Part shown: positions 23,664-32,500 of the stretch, in pieces
Layout of the letters: every line of letters starts with the position of its first letter
Numbering within the stretch: position 1 is the stretch's first letter
Origin: Streptomyces sp. NBC_00576
GTDB lineage: Bacteria; Actinomycetota; Actinomycetes; Streptomycetales; Streptomycetaceae
Length of the DNA: 64,000 nucleotides
Direction of reading: 5' to 3'
Assembly (NCBI RefSeq): GCF_036345175.1
Contig: NZ_CP107780.1
Coordinates: forward strand, 8,928,001 to 8,992,000
Notes under the pieces: model-generated
Told to the model about the DNA's origin: nothing
What the model saw: only the letters and a program-made list of their open reading frames with translations
Database searches by the model: none
Program-made: the position numbers and the translations under genes

Positions 23664-24549
23664 GCCTGCCATCCAAGCCCATCGCCCGCTGCGCGCAGCC
23701 GCTCGGCATCGCCGGGTGGAGGCCCAGGAGGACGATGCCCATGACCACCGCCGCGAGGCCCGCCGCCTCCCACGCCAGCGCTCCGGTGTCGGTGCGCAGC
23801 CGGTCGCCGAGGAAGCCGACGCCGCAGATGATGCCGGCCAGGGGCTGGGCGGCCGTGAGGGCGGGGAGGGACATGCGCAGGGGGGCGGTTTCGAAGGCGC
23901 TCTGGACCAGGATCAGGCCGGCGAGACCGAGGAGCAGTACGCCGTACGGCTGCCAGCCGGTGAGCAGGTGGGTCAGGCCGCCCTCCGAGAAGCGCTGGCC
24001 GCTGACCCGCGTCAGGGCGTCCTGGACGCCGTAGAGGAGGCCTGCGGCCAGGGCCAGCAGCACCGGGGCGGCGCTGAGGCGGGAGCGTTTCGCGTACGTC
24101 GTGAGGAGCAGGGCGAGGCCCAGCATGGTGCCGATGATCAGCCAGTGGCGCCAGGGGTCCGGGACGGCCGTGCCCCCGCGCGGTTCGCCCGCCACGATGA
24201 ACGCCGTCACCCCGCCCGCGAGGAGCAGGAGGCCGGTCCAGCCCTGACGGCCCAGCGGCTGCTTCGTCTGCTTGCGGGAGAGGGCGAGCGCGAAGAGCAG
24301 GTTCGTCGCGAGCAGGGGCTCCACCAGCGACACCTCGCCCTGGCTCAGCGCGATCGCGCCCAGCACCATGCCCGCCACCATCAGGCCGATGCCCCCGAGC
24401 CAGCGGGGCACCCGCATCAGGTCCAGGAGCAGGCGCGGGGAGAGGAAGTCGTTCAGGGGTGCCTGCCGGGCCGCGTTCTGCTGGAGGACGAAGCCGAGGC
24501 CCAGGCAGCACGCGGCGCTCACGGCGAGAGTCAGAACCAGAACGGACAC
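23629..24549 (-). CDS. DMT-superfamily membrane transporter
   Basis: Membrane protein of 306 residues with about nine or ten hydrophobic segments, beginning VSVLVLTLAVSAACCLGLGF. SQGEVSLVEPLLATNLLFAL and TAAQPLAGIICGVGFLGDRL are typical of the magnesium/EamA-like DMT branch. GTG 24549 is the most likely start because the preceding frame lacks membrane character. The C-terminal tail (MGLDGRHEHSLPREHSR) is encoded within the start of the Nudix gene. Substrate unknown. Confidence 0.78.
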   Translation of the reverse strand: MSVLVLTLAVSAACCLGLGFVLQQNAARQAPLNDFLSPRLLLDLMRVPRWLGGIGLMVAGMVLGAIALSQGEVSLVEPLLATNLLFALALSRKQTKQPLGRQGWTGLLLLAGGVTAFIVAGEPRGGTAVPDPWRHWLIIGTMLGLALLLTTYAKRSRLSAAPVLLALAAGLLYGVQDALTRVSGQRFSEGGLTHLLTGWQPYGVLLLGLAGLILVQSAFETAPLRMSLPALTAAQPLAGIICGVGFLGDRLRTDTGALAWEAAGLAAVVMGIVLLGLHPAMPSGCAQRAMGLDGRHEHSLPREHSR

Positions 24550-24777
24550 GCGGCATACCTCGATGACGGGGCAGATTGTGGGGTGTGGTAGAGGCCGACT
24601 GTAGCCGCCCCCGGCCGGTCCCGCCCCGGGGATGTGACGGAATCGTGGAGTCGGCCGGGTCACGTCCGTGTCCCGGGCGGTGGCCGTGTCGCGACTTAAC
24701 GTCATCTCTATGGAGTTGGTAGGGAGTGCCGGGGTCTGTCGCCCCGCAGGTCAACTGTCCTATACACCTGGGTAATT

Positions 24778-24787
24778 GACACGTGTC
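24778..24787. promoter_or_regulatory. Palindrome and promoter-like bases in a 355-base gap
   Basis: GACACGTGTC is a perfect palindrome overlapping a TTGACA hexamer (24776-24781) in the gap between the divergent transporter (24549) and the TPR-like gene (24905). The gap is unusually AT-rich around 24755-24835 for this genome and holds no gene. The palindrome may be an operator; no regulator is adjacent. Confidence 0.35.
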
Positions 24788-24904
24788 GCAACCATATTCG
24801 GCCTTGACGTGAAGCATTCGTGGAAGGTTTGCTGTCCGTGATCAACCGATGGCAGTCGATCGATCGCCGTCAGCTAACCGCGTCGTGTGAGGAAGTTCCC
24901 CGCG

Positions 24905-25855
24905 GTGTCTCCACCTCCACCACCCCTGGGCCGGGGCCGCAGGCGTGCCGCCCAGGCCTTCGACGCCGCGCTCGACGACACCGAACTCGTCGCCGCGCGC
25001 GCCGCGCTGGCCCAGGGGCGCTGGCAGGCCGTCCGCGCGCTCCTTGCCACCACCGGCGACGACTGGGACCGCCGGGGGCACCGGGTCACCGTCCTCGCCC
25101 TGGAGTCCGGCACCGCCGCCTGGGCCCGCGACTGGCTGCTGGCCGAACCGGAGTCCGCCGACGCCACGGTCCTGCTCGCCGCGGCCACCGTCCGGCGGGT
25201 CCTCGCCGGCAAGGACAAGCCGGTCCGGGCCCGCGACGCCTGCCACGCGGCTGCCGCACTCGCGCCCGCCGACCCCACGCCCTGGCTCGGGCTGCTCCAG
25301 CTGGAGCGGAACATGGGGGCCGAGGAGACCGTCGTGCAGCTCTTCGACGAGGTCCGGCACCGCTACCCGGACCACCACCACGCCCACCACCTGATGGTCG
25401 CGCGCCTCGCCGAACGCCGTACCGCCGCCGGGCAGGACCCGCTGCACGAGGTGTACGACTTCGCCAACTGGGCCGTCGAACAGGCCCCAGCCGACTCGCC
25501 CTTGGCGATCCTGCCGGTCGTCGCGCACGCCGAGCGCTACCGCGTCCTCGCCGCCGCCGGCCTGGAGTCCACCGACCCGGCGTCCTCCGGGCACTGGGTC
25601 GGGCGCCGGGCCCGCCAGGTGATGAAGGCCGCCTTCGACTGGTGGCTGGAATGGGAGCGCGACGACCATCCGCGCCGCCTGATCGACCTCAACTTCCTTG
25701 CCCACGCCAAGTTCTGCGAGGGCCGGGGCGCGGAGGCCGCCGCCCTGTTCCACCGGATCGGCCAGCACCAGACCCCGGACCCGTGGTCATACCCGGACCG
25801 CGACCCGCACACCGCCTTCCGTGCCGCCCGCGCCACCGCGCTCGGCACGGTGTAA
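24905..25855 (+). CDS. Uncharacterised helical-repeat (TPR-like) protein
   Basis: I cannot assign a function to this 316-residue soluble protein. It is nearly all helical and Ala-rich, with repeated patterns such as AARAALAQGRWQAVRALLA, ACHAAAALAPADPTPWLGLL and EEVRHRYPDHHHAHHLMVARL-like segments that suggest TPR-type hairpins. A conserved-looking C-terminal block is KAAFDWWLEWERDD and LIDLNFLAHAKF. GTG 24905 is chosen because GAGGAAG lies nine bases upstream; a GTG at 24887 is the alternative. It is 73 bases upstream of an amino-acid permease gene. Confidence 0.6.
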   Translation: MSPPPPPLGRGRRRAAQAFDAALDDTELVAARAALAQGRWQAVRALLATTGDDWDRRGHRVTVLALESGTAAWARDWLLAEPESADATVLLAAATVRRVLAGKDKPVRARDACHAAAALAPADPTPWLGLLQLERNMGAEETVVQLFDEVRHRYPDHHHAHHLMVARLAERRTAAGQDPLHEVYDFANWAVEQAPADSPLAILPVVAHAERYRVLAAAGLESTDPASSGHWVGRRARQVMKAAFDWWLEWERDDHPRRLIDLNFLAHAKFCEGRGAEAAALFHRIGQHQTPDPWSYPDRDPHTAFRAARATALGTV

Positions 25856-25928
25856 CGCCCCACGCAGCACCGGAAAGAACTCCGCACCACCGAAATTTCC
25901 GTACGCCCCCCGAAAGGACAACCCCGCG

Positions 25929-27488
25929 ATGACGACGGGCAGTTCGAACACGAGCAGACCAGGCGCCGACAGCAACGGCGGCATCAGTACGTTCAAGGGG
26001 CAGGACCGCGCACTGCGCGCCGACCGCCTCGGCACCGGAGGGCTGCTGCTCTCCGTACTGGCCGCGACCGCGCCCCTCATGGTGGTCGCGGGTGTCATGC
26101 CCACCACATTCGCGGTGATGGGCATCGTCGGCCAGCCCCTCCTCTTCGTGGTCCTCGGCGTCGTCCTTGTCCTCTTCAGCGTCGGGTACGCCGAGATGAG
26201 CCGCCACGTCCACAACGCGGGCGCCTTCTACGCGTACATCTCGCGCGGCCTCGGCGGCACCGCCGGGGCGGGCGCCGCGCTGCTCGCGCTCGTCGCCTAC
26301 AACGCCCTCCAGGTCGGCATCTACGGCATCTTCGGGTTCGAGGTGTCCGGGCTGTTCTCCACCTACCTGGACACCGAAGTCGCCTGGTGGATACCGGCGT
26401 TGCTGGCCGCGCTGGCCGTCGGCACCCTCGGCTGGCTGAAGATCGACGTCAACGCGCGCGTGCTCGGCGTGCTGATCGTCATCGAGGTCGCCCTCGTCTT
26501 CATCTTCGACATCGCCGCCGTCGCCGACCCGGCGAAGGAAGGGCTGTCGCTGCACGCCTTCAACCCGGACACGCTGACCGGCGCGGGCATCGGCACCGCC
26601 CTGTGCTTCTGCATCGCCGCCTTCACCGGTTTCGAACAGGCCCCCGTGTACGCCGAGGAGACGAGCCGGCCGCACGTCCTGGTCCCGCGCGTGATGTTCC
26701 TCGCCGTCAGTTTCGTCGCCGTCTTCTTCGCGATCAGCTCGTGGGCGTTCACCGTCGCCGCGGGTCCCTCCGCGATCGTCGGCGCTGCGCAGAAGGAGAG
26801 CGCCGGGCTGCTGTTCTCCCTCACCGAGTCCCGCCTCGGCGGCACCTTCACGGACGTCCTGCACGTCCTGTTCGTGACCGGCATGTTCGCGGCACTGCTC
26901 AGCTTCCACAACGTGGTCGCCCGGTACGCCTTCGCCATGGGCCGCGAGGGCCTGCTGCCCGCCACCTTCGGCCGCACCACCGGTGCGAGCGGCGCGCCCG
27001 GCACGGGTTCGCTCCTGCAGACCGCCGTGGCCGTGGTGGTCGTGGCCGCCTTCGCGGTCTCCGACGACGGACCGGTGGGCGACCCGACCACGCCCGTGCT
27101 GAAGCTGTTCACCTGGCTGGGCAACATCGGCGCCCTGGGCGTGATCGTGCTGATGGCGGCGGCGTCGCTCTCGGTCATCGTCTTCTTCGCCCGTCGCGGC
27201 GCCGCGGGCGCCCAGGCCTGGCGGCTGGCGACGTCCGCGCTGGCGGGCATCGCGCTGCTCGTCATCGCCTTCTACACGATCAAGGACTTCGACATCCTGG
27301 TCGGTACGGGCCCGGACTCCTCCCTCAACTGGCTGCTTCCCGGGATCATCGGCGCCGCCGTGGTCCTCGGCCTGGTCCAGGGCCTGGTCCTGCGGGCCCG
27401 CAAGCCCGAGGTGCACGCGCGGATCGGGCTCGGCAACGAGGCGTTCCAGCTGGAGAAGGCGGCCGAGTCGGTGGACTCGACCTCCTGA
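25929..27488 (+). CDS. APC-superfamily amino-acid permease
   Basis: Membrane transporter of 519 residues with about 12-14 hydrophobic helices. GLLLSVLAATAPLMVVAGV near residue 38 is the first-helix signature of amino-acid/polyamine permeases, and FTGFEQAPVYAEETSRP near 235 is the conserved helix-6 to helix-7 region. HNVVARYAFAMGREGLLP follows in the second half. ATG 25929 has GAAAGGA upstream. Substrate is probably a small amino acid or amine; nothing adjacent narrows it. Confidence 0.88.
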   Translation: MTTGSSNTSRPGADSNGGISTFKGQDRALRADRLGTGGLLLSVLAATAPLMVVAGVMPTTFAVMGIVGQPLLFVVLGVVLVLFSVGYAEMSRHVHNAGAFYAYISRGLGGTAGAGAALLALVAYNALQVGIYGIFGFEVSGLFSTYLDTEVAWWIPALLAALAVGTLGWLKIDVNARVLGVLIVIEVALVFIFDIAAVADPAKEGLSLHAFNPDTLTGAGIGTALCFCIAAFTGFEQAPVYAEETSRPHVLVPRVMFLAVSFVAVFFAISSWAFTVAAGPSAIVGAAQKESAGLLFSLTESRLGGTFTDVLHVLFVTGMFAALLSFHNVVARYAFAMGREGLLPATFGRTTGASGAPGTGSLLQTAVAVVVVAAFAVSDDGPVGDPTTPVLKLFTWLGNIGALGVIVLMAAASLSVIVFFARRGAAGAQAWRLATSALAGIALLVIAFYTIKDFDILVGTGPDSSLNWLLPGIIGAAVVLGLVQGLVLRARKPEVHARIGLGNEAFQLEKAAESVDSTS

Positions 27489-27550
27489 GCACCTTTTCCG
27501 GGGCCGCCGCCTGAGAAATGGGTGTGAAGCGGTTACGGAAGTCTGACGTG

Positions 27551-27586
27551 CACCCGCGATCGCTGGCTCGACAGGGGTCGCGGGTG
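27551..27586 (+). terminator. Hairpin after the permease gene
   Basis: CACCCGCGA (27551-27559) pairs perfectly with TCGCGGGTG (27578-27586) around an 18-base loop, 62 bases after the permease stop and just before the next start. Confidence 0.5.
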
Positions 27587-27599
27587 TTCGAATGGATAG

Positions 27600-28376
27600 G
27601 TGAACTCCGAACGACCCGAAGAACCGGAAGAACCCGAAGGACGAGAAGAACGCGAAGGACGACCAGGACAGGACCGGGGTACGCCCATCGGTCGCCGGGT
27701 CCTCCTCGGCACCCTCGGGCTCGGCGCCCTCGGTGTGGTCGCCGCACCCGGTCTCCAGCGCGGGATGGAGTCCTTCCTGGCCGGCGCGGCGGAGAAGGAC
27801 CCCACCGGACTGACCGGTCTCCTCCCGAACGGCGGCGGCTTCCGCTACTACTCGGTGACGTCCTCCGTCCCCCGCAAGGACGCGGAGAGCTACCGCCTGA
27901 AGATCGACGGTCTCGTGGACAGACCCGCCACCTACACCCTGGCCGACCTGCGCGCGATGCCCCAGACCAGGATGGTCAAGGACGTCCAGTGCGTCACCGG
28001 CTGGCGGGTGCCCGGCACGCCCTTCGAAGGGGTACGGCTGTCCCGGCTCCTGGACGCGGCGGGAGTGCGCTCCTCGGCCGGGGCGGTGCGCTTCACCTGC
28101 TTCGACGGCGCCTACTCCGAGAGCCTCACCCTCGACCAGGCCCGCCGCGCCGACGTTCTGGTCGCGCTGCGCATGCAGGACAAGAACCTGGGCCACAGCC
28201 ACGGCGGCCCGGTCCGCCTCTACGTCGCCCCCATGTACTTCTACAAGTCCGCCAAGTGGCTCTCCGGCATCACGGTCACCGAGGACGTGCGCCCCGGCTA
28301 CTGGGAGAACCGCGGCTATGACATCGACGCCTGGGTCGGCAAATCGAACGGACGCGACGATGAGCCTACGAGCTGA
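27600..28376 (+). CDS. Tat-exported molybdopterin-dependent oxidoreductase (MsrP/sulfite-oxidase fold)
   Basis: Protein of 258 residues. A Glu-rich N-terminus is followed by a twin-arginine signal (PIGRRVLLGTLGLGALGV). The molybdopterin domain of sulfite-oxidase type has YRLKIDGLVDRPATYTLADL and VKDVQCVTGWRVPGTPFEG; Cys in DVQCVTGW is the expected molybdenum ligand. HGGPVRLYVAPMYFYKSAKW closes the domain. GTG 27600 gives the Tat signal. Its last 17 bases overlap the next gene, a cytochrome-b561-like protein that would supply or take its electrons. It probably acts outside the membrane on sulfoxides or a similar substrate; the substrate is not known. Confidence 0.85.
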   Translation: MNSERPEEPEEPEGREEREGRPGQDRGTPIGRRVLLGTLGLGALGVVAAPGLQRGMESFLAGAAEKDPTGLTGLLPNGGGFRYYSVTSSVPRKDAESYRLKIDGLVDRPATYTLADLRAMPQTRMVKDVQCVTGWRVPGTPFEGVRLSRLLDAAGVRSSAGAVRFTCFDGAYSESLTLDQARRADVLVALRMQDKNLGHSHGGPVRLYVAPMYFYKSAKWLSGITVTEDVRPGYWENRGYDIDAWVGKSNGRDDEPTS

Positions 28377-28986
28377 CGCCCCGGCGCCCTCCACCGCCGA
28401 GGTACGCCGCTTCGGCCGCCCCCAGAAGTGGGTGCACCGGGCGACGGCCGCGCTGATGGGCGTGTGCGTGGTGACGGCGGCCTGTCTGTACATCCCCCAG
28501 TTCGCCGAACTGGTCGGCCGCCGGGAACTGGTGGTCCGCGTCCACGAGTGGGCGGGCCTCGCTCTTCCGGTGCCCGTCCTGGCCGGTCTGGCCTCCCGGG
28601 CCTTCCGCGCCGACCTCGGTTTCCTCAACCGCTTCGGCCCGCACGACCGGGTCTGGCTGCGCGCGGCCCTACGACGCGACAAGCGCCGCGTCTCCCGCCC
28701 GGCGGCCAAGTTCAACGCGGGCCAGAAGATCTACGCGGCCTGGATCGCGGGCGCCACCCTGGTCATGGTCGGCACGGGGCTGCTCATGTGGTTCACCCAC
28801 CTCACCCCGCTGATGTGGCGCACCAGCGCGACCTTCGTCCACGACTGGCTTGCGCTCACCATCGGCATCGTCCTGGCCGGCCACATCGGCATGGCCCTCG
28901 GCGACCCGGAGGCCCGCCGGGGCCTGCGCACGGGCTCGGTGAGCAAGGAGTGGGCGGACCGCGAACATCCGCTGTGGCGCCCCTGA
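28360..28986 (+). CDS. Cytochrome b561-like membrane subunit
   Basis: Membrane protein of 208 residues with four hydrophobic helices (ATAALMGVCVVTAACLYI; WAGLALPVPVLAGLASRAF; AWIAGATLVMVGTGLLMWF; WLALTIGIVLAGHIGMAL). His residues in these helices (HRAT, HEWAG, HDWLAL, GHIGM) can bind two hemes. It overlaps the molybdoenzyme gene by 17 bases, so it is almost certainly its quinone-linked electron partner. ATG 28360 was chosen from the alignment of the helices and the overlap. Confidence 0.83.
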   Translation: MSLRADAPAPSTAEVRRFGRPQKWVHRATAALMGVCVVTAACLYIPQFAELVGRRELVVRVHEWAGLALPVPVLAGLASRAFRADLGFLNRFGPHDRVWLRAALRRDKRRVSRPAAKFNAGQKIYAAWIAGATLVMVGTGLLMWFTHLTPLMWRTSATFVHDWLALTIGIVLAGHIGMALGDPEARRGLRTGSVSKEWADREHPLWRP

Positions 28987-29016
28987 GCCGACACTCCGGT
29001 GCCGGGCGCCCCCGAA

Positions 29017-29073
29017 GGGGCGCGGGGCTGTGTCCGATTGCGGCTCCGCCGCGTGGGCGCGACCAGCCACGAC
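29017..29073 (+). repeat. Dispersed GC-rich intergenic element, copy B
   Basis: GGGGCGCGGGGCTGTGTCC, then TTGCGGCTCCGCCGCGTGGGC and GACCAGCCACGAC; close to the reverse complement of 15046-15104. It sits between convergent genes, and GCGCCCC-CGAA-GGGGCGC just before it makes a terminator-like hairpin (29006-29023). Confidence 0.6.
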
Positions 29074-29124
29074 GCACCCGCAGACGACAAACCTCCGGAC
29101 AGCGCCAGCCGTCCAGCGAAACGT

Positions 29125-30153
29125 TCACCCACCCCCGAAATCAAGCAGCACCTTGCACGACCTGCCCCGGTCCGCTGCCAGTGTGAACGCCGACTCCGAC
29201 TCCTCGACCGGGACCACCGCGCTGACCAGCCCTTCGAGTGTCGGCTCGGCCGCCAGCAGGGTCAGCGCGTCGTCGAACTCCGTGTCGAAGCGGAAGGCGC
29301 CCCGCAGTTCTATCTCGCGGGTGACGACGAGGTTGCCCGCGAAGGGGCTGGGCCCGGGCGGCAGCAGACCGAGCTGTACGACGACCCCGCCCCGGCGCAC
29401 CAGACGCAGACAGGTGTCCAGCCCTGCGGCCACCCCCGACGCCTCGACGGCCACGTCCACCTCGGCCGGCCACCCGGGATCGCCGGGATCGTCCGCCCGT
29501 ACGACCGAGTCGGCGCCCGCGACGACGGCGTACCGCAGGGCCTGTGGGAGCAGGTCGGTGACCGTCACGCGGGCCGCGCCCGCCGCCTTCGCCGCCGCGA
29601 CGACCAGGCACCCGATGGGTCCGGCGCCGGTGACGAGGACGTGCCTGCCGGGCAGGTCCCCGGCCCGGCGGACGGCGTGCAGGGCGACCGAGAGGGGTTC
29701 GGCGAGGGCCGCCCGGTGCAGCGGCAGGCCCGTTGGCAGTGGCCTCAACTGGTCTGCGGGTACGACCAGTTGCGCCGCGAAGCCGCCCTGGACGTGGGGT
29801 GTACGGGCGGCGCTGCCGAGGTAGCGCGTGTCCCGGCAGACGTTGCGCCGACCGGCAGCGCACTCCGGACACACCCCGCACGGGGTCGCCGGATGCACCG
29901 CAACCGGCGTACCCGCGACCGGACCTGACGCTCCGTCGCCGTAGGAGACGACCGTCCCCACGACCTCGTGGCCCAGCACCATCGGCTCCTTGAGGCGGAA
30001 GTCGCCGACCCCGCCGTGCCTCCAGTAATGCAGGTCCGAGCCGCAGACCCCGCCGTACCGGACCGCCACCAGCGCCTGGCCGGGGCCGGGGGACGGCACC
30101 GGCAGCTCATCGACCCGCAGGTCGCCCTCGCCGTGGATCACGCAACCGAGCAT
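29125..30153 (-). CDS. idnD: L-idonate 5-dehydrogenase (zinc MDR enzyme)
   Basis: Zinc alcohol-dehydrogenase-type enzyme of 342 residues. Catalytic zinc ligands are Cys37 (GGVCGSDLHYW), His62 and Glu63 (LGHEVVG). The structural-zinc lobe has Cys92, 95, 98 and 106 (CGVCPECAAGRRNVC). The nucleotide site is TGAGPIGCLV. HYWRHGGVGDFRLKEPMVLGH matches the L-idonate dehydrogenase subgroup. It is last in the operon behind the 5-keto-gluconate reductase, so it would oxidise L-idonate to 5-keto-D-gluconate. Confidence 0.85.
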   Translation of the reverse strand: MLGCVIHGEGDLRVDELPVPSPGPGQALVAVRYGGVCGSDLHYWRHGGVGDFRLKEPMVLGHEVVGTVVSYGDGASGPVAGTPVAVHPATPCGVCPECAAGRRNVCRDTRYLGSAARTPHVQGGFAAQLVVPADQLRPLPTGLPLHRAALAEPLSVALHAVRRAGDLPGRHVLVTGAGPIGCLVVAAAKAAGAARVTVTDLLPQALRYAVVAGADSVVRADDPGDPGWPAEVDVAVEASGVAAGLDTCLRLVRRGGVVVQLGLLPPGPSPFAGNLVVTREIELRGAFRFDTEFDDALTLLAAEPTLEGLVSAVVPVEESESAFTLAADRGRSCKVLLDFGGG

Positions 30154-30171
30154 CGGGCGAACCCCTTTCGT

Positions 30172-30219
30172 ATCCGACTTCGGATCTGACTTCGAATCCG
30201 ATTTCTTGTCCGATTTCGT
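30172..30219. repeat. 12-base tandem repeat, four units, between idnD and idnO
   Basis: Units read ATCCGACTTCGG, ATCTGACTTCGA, ATCCGATTTCTT and GTCCGATTTCGT. They fill most of the 73-base gap between the idnO stop and the idnD start and are clearly AT-richer than the flanks. Confidence 0.75.
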
Positions 30220-30226
30220 GTCCGCG

Positions 30227-31033
30227 TCACAGGACGCTGGTCATGCCGCCGTCGACGTACAGCACCTGTCCGCCGACGAAGTCCGCCGCCGGGGAGGCGA
30301 GGAACAGCACCCCGCCCACCAGGTCCTCCGTACGCCCCCACCGCCCGGCCGGGGTCCGTTTCCGCACCCAGGCGCTGAACTCCGGGTCGTCGACCAGGGG
30401 TTGGGTGAGTTCCGTCTCGATGTAGCCGGGGCCGAGACCGTTGACCTGGACCCCGTGCGGGCCCCAGTCCGCGCACATGCCCTTGGTGAGCATCTTCAGC
30501 GCGCCCTTGGTGGCCGTGTAGGGCGCGATGCCAGGGCGGGCCACCTCGCTCTGTACCGAGCAGATGTTGATGATCTTGCCGTGGCCGCGTTCCGTCATCC
30601 GCCGGGCCGCTTCCCGGCCCACCAGGAACGCGCTGGTGAGGTTGGTGTCGAGGATGCGGTGCCAGTCGGAGTCGGTGAACTCCAGGAGCGGGGCCCGCAG
30701 TTGCATCCCCGCGTTGTTGACCAGGATGTCGAGCGGACCGACCCGCTCCTCGATGTCCGCGATCCCGGCGGCGACCGAGGGACCGTCGGTGACATCGAAG
30801 GCGGCGGTGTGGACGGCGCCGTCCGAAGTCAGTTCCGAGGCCAGTTCCGAGGTCAGCTCTGCGGCGGCCTTGGCGAGCCGGTCGACGTCGCGTCCGTTGA
30901 GGACGACCGTGCAGCCCGCCTCGGCCAGCCCCCGGGCCAGGGCGAGGCCGATGCCCCGGCTGGACCCGGTGACCAGGGCCGTACGGCCGCTGATGTCGAA
31001 CAGAGGGTGACTCATGCCCGTACGTCCAGTCAT
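30227..31033 (-). CDS. idnO: Gluconate 5-dehydrogenase (SDR, reduces 5-keto-D-gluconate)
   Basis: Classical SDR of 268 residues. TGSSRGIGLALARGLAEAG is the cofactor motif, LVNNAG follows, and the catalytic Ser, Tyr and Lys are in ICSVQSEVARP and YTATKGALKML. The start FDISGRTALVTGSSRGIG is typical of gluconate 5-dehydrogenases. ATG 31033 has AGGGG seven bases upstream; ATG 31015 (MSHPLFDISG) is the alternative. Residues TSELASELTSD near position 62 come from 12-base tandem repeats (30828-30863), probably lengthening a surface helix. It sits between the GntP permease and idnD genes. Confidence 0.86.
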   Translation of the reverse strand: MTGRTGMSHPLFDISGRTALVTGSSRGIGLALARGLAEAGCTVVLNGRDVDRLAKAAAELTSELASELTSDGAVHTAAFDVTDGPSVAAGIADIEERVGPLDILVNNAGMQLRAPLLEFTDSDWHRILDTNLTSAFLVGREAARRMTERGHGKIINICSVQSEVARPGIAPYTATKGALKMLTKGMCADWGPHGVQVNGLGPGYIETELTQPLVDDPEFSAWVRKRTPAGRWGRTEDLVGGVLFLASPAADFVGGQVLYVDGGMTSVL

Positions 31034-31043
31034 TCCCGTACCC

Positions 31044-32441
31044 CTAGATCACGAGTGACAGCAGCAGGACCAGGCCGCCCGCGACCACGGAGATGATCGT
31101 CTCCATGACCGACCAGGTCTTGAGGGTCTGGCCGACGTTCAGGCCGAAGTACTCCTTGACCAGCCAGAATCCGGCGTCGTTGACATGGCTGAAGAAGAGC
31201 GAGCCGGCACCGATGGCCAGGACCAGCAAAGCCGCGTGGGTCGTCGACATGTCGGCTGCCAGAGGGGCTACCAGGCCGGCCGCCGAGACCGTGGCCACCG
31301 TCGCCGAGCCGGTCGCCAGCCGGATCGCCACCGCGATCAGCCAGGCCAGCAGCAGGGCCGGGATCGACCAGTCCTCGGATATGTCCAGGACCATCTTGCC
31401 GACCCCGGAGTCGATCAGCGTCTGCTTGAAGCCGCCGCCCGCGCCGACGATCAGCAGGATGCCCGCGATGGGCGCGAGACCCGTGTCGACGATCCGGGAG
31501 ATGCGCTCCTTGGAGAAGTCGGCCGGGCGGCCCAGCGTGAAGATGCCCACGAGGACGGCGGCGAGCAGCGCGATCAGAGGGGAGCCCGCGACGTCGAAGA
31601 CACGCTGCACCATGTGCGTCGGGTCGTCGATGATGATGTCGACCAGCGCCTTGGACAGCATCAGGACGACGGGGAGCAGGATGGTGGCGAGGGTGGCGCC
31701 GAAGCCCGGGCGCTTCTCCAGATCCTCCGAGGGGCGCTGCGGGATCATGCGGTCCGGCGCCGGGACGTCGACCCAGCGGGCCGCGACCCGGGAGAACAGC
31801 GGGCCGGCGATGATCACCGTCGGGATGGCGACCAGGACACCGAGCGCCAACGTCACGCCGAGGTTGGCGCCGACCGCGTCGATCGCGATCAGCGGGCCGG
31901 GGTGCGGCGGGACCAGGCCGTGCATCACGGACAGGCCCGCGAGTGCCGGGATACCGATGCGCATCAGGGAGTAGTTGCCGCGCTTGGCGACCATCAGGAC
32001 GACCGGTATCAGCAGGACGACGCCGACCTCGAAGAACAGGGGCAGGCCGATCACCGAGGCGATCAGGACCATCGCCCACGGCATCGTCCGGCCCGACGCC
32101 TTCGCCAGGATCGTGTCGACGATCTGATCGGCGCCGCCGGAGTCGGCGAGCAGCTTGCCGAGGATCGCACCCAGGGCGATCAGGACGCCCACGCCGGCCA
32201 CGGTCGAGCCGAGCCCCGTGGTGAAGCTGGCGATGGCCTTGTCGAGTGGCGCGCCCGCGAAGGCGCCCAGTGCGAGCGAGCCGATGGTCAGGGCCAGGAA
32301 GGCGTGCAGCTTGAACTTGGTGATCAGCAGGACGATGAGCGCGATGCCCGCCAGTACGGCGACGCCCAGCTGGGCATGGCCGGCCGAGGTGATCGGCTCG
32401 ACGGTGTCCGCTGCCAGCATCTCGACGCTGAGTCTGGTCAC
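31044..32441 (-). CDS. GntP-family gluconate/idonate permease
   Basis: Membrane symporter of 465 residues with about 12-14 hydrophobic segments. Family blocks include GKLLADSGGADQIVD, GLPLFFEVGVVLLIPV, HGLVPPHPGPLIA and GSLFFSHVNDAGFWLVKEYF. It starts at GTG 32441 with AAGGGAACC upstream. It lies between the gluconokinase and idnO genes, so it would import gluconate, L-idonate or 5-ketogluconate. Confidence 0.92.
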   Translation of the reverse strand: MTRLSVEMLAADTVEPITSAGHAQLGVAVLAGIALIVLLITKFKLHAFLALTIGSLALGAFAGAPLDKAIASFTTGLGSTVAGVGVLIALGAILGKLLADSGGADQIVDTILAKASGRTMPWAMVLIASVIGLPLFFEVGVVLLIPVVLMVAKRGNYSLMRIGIPALAGLSVMHGLVPPHPGPLIAIDAVGANLGVTLALGVLVAIPTVIIAGPLFSRVAARWVDVPAPDRMIPQRPSEDLEKRPGFGATLATILLPVVLMLSKALVDIIIDDPTHMVQRVFDVAGSPLIALLAAVLVGIFTLGRPADFSKERISRIVDTGLAPIAGILLIVGAGGGFKQTLIDSGVGKMVLDISEDWSIPALLLAWLIAVAIRLATGSATVATVSAAGLVAPLAADMSTTHAALLVLAIGAGSLFFSHVNDAGFWLVKEYFGLNVGQTLKTWSVMETIISVVAGGLVLLLSLVI

Positions 32442-32500
32442 GGTGGTTCCCTTGTCTTCTGGAGTACTTCTGGAGAGGGACTTTCGGGGACTTTCAGGGG

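Noticed and set aside
25689..28715. A 1008-codon open frame on the minus strand, the longest antisense frame in the first half.
   Set aside because: It lies opposite four well-supported genes (TPR-like protein, permease, molybdoenzyme, cytochrome). Its translation has biased, domainless composition, typical of GC-rich shadow frames.
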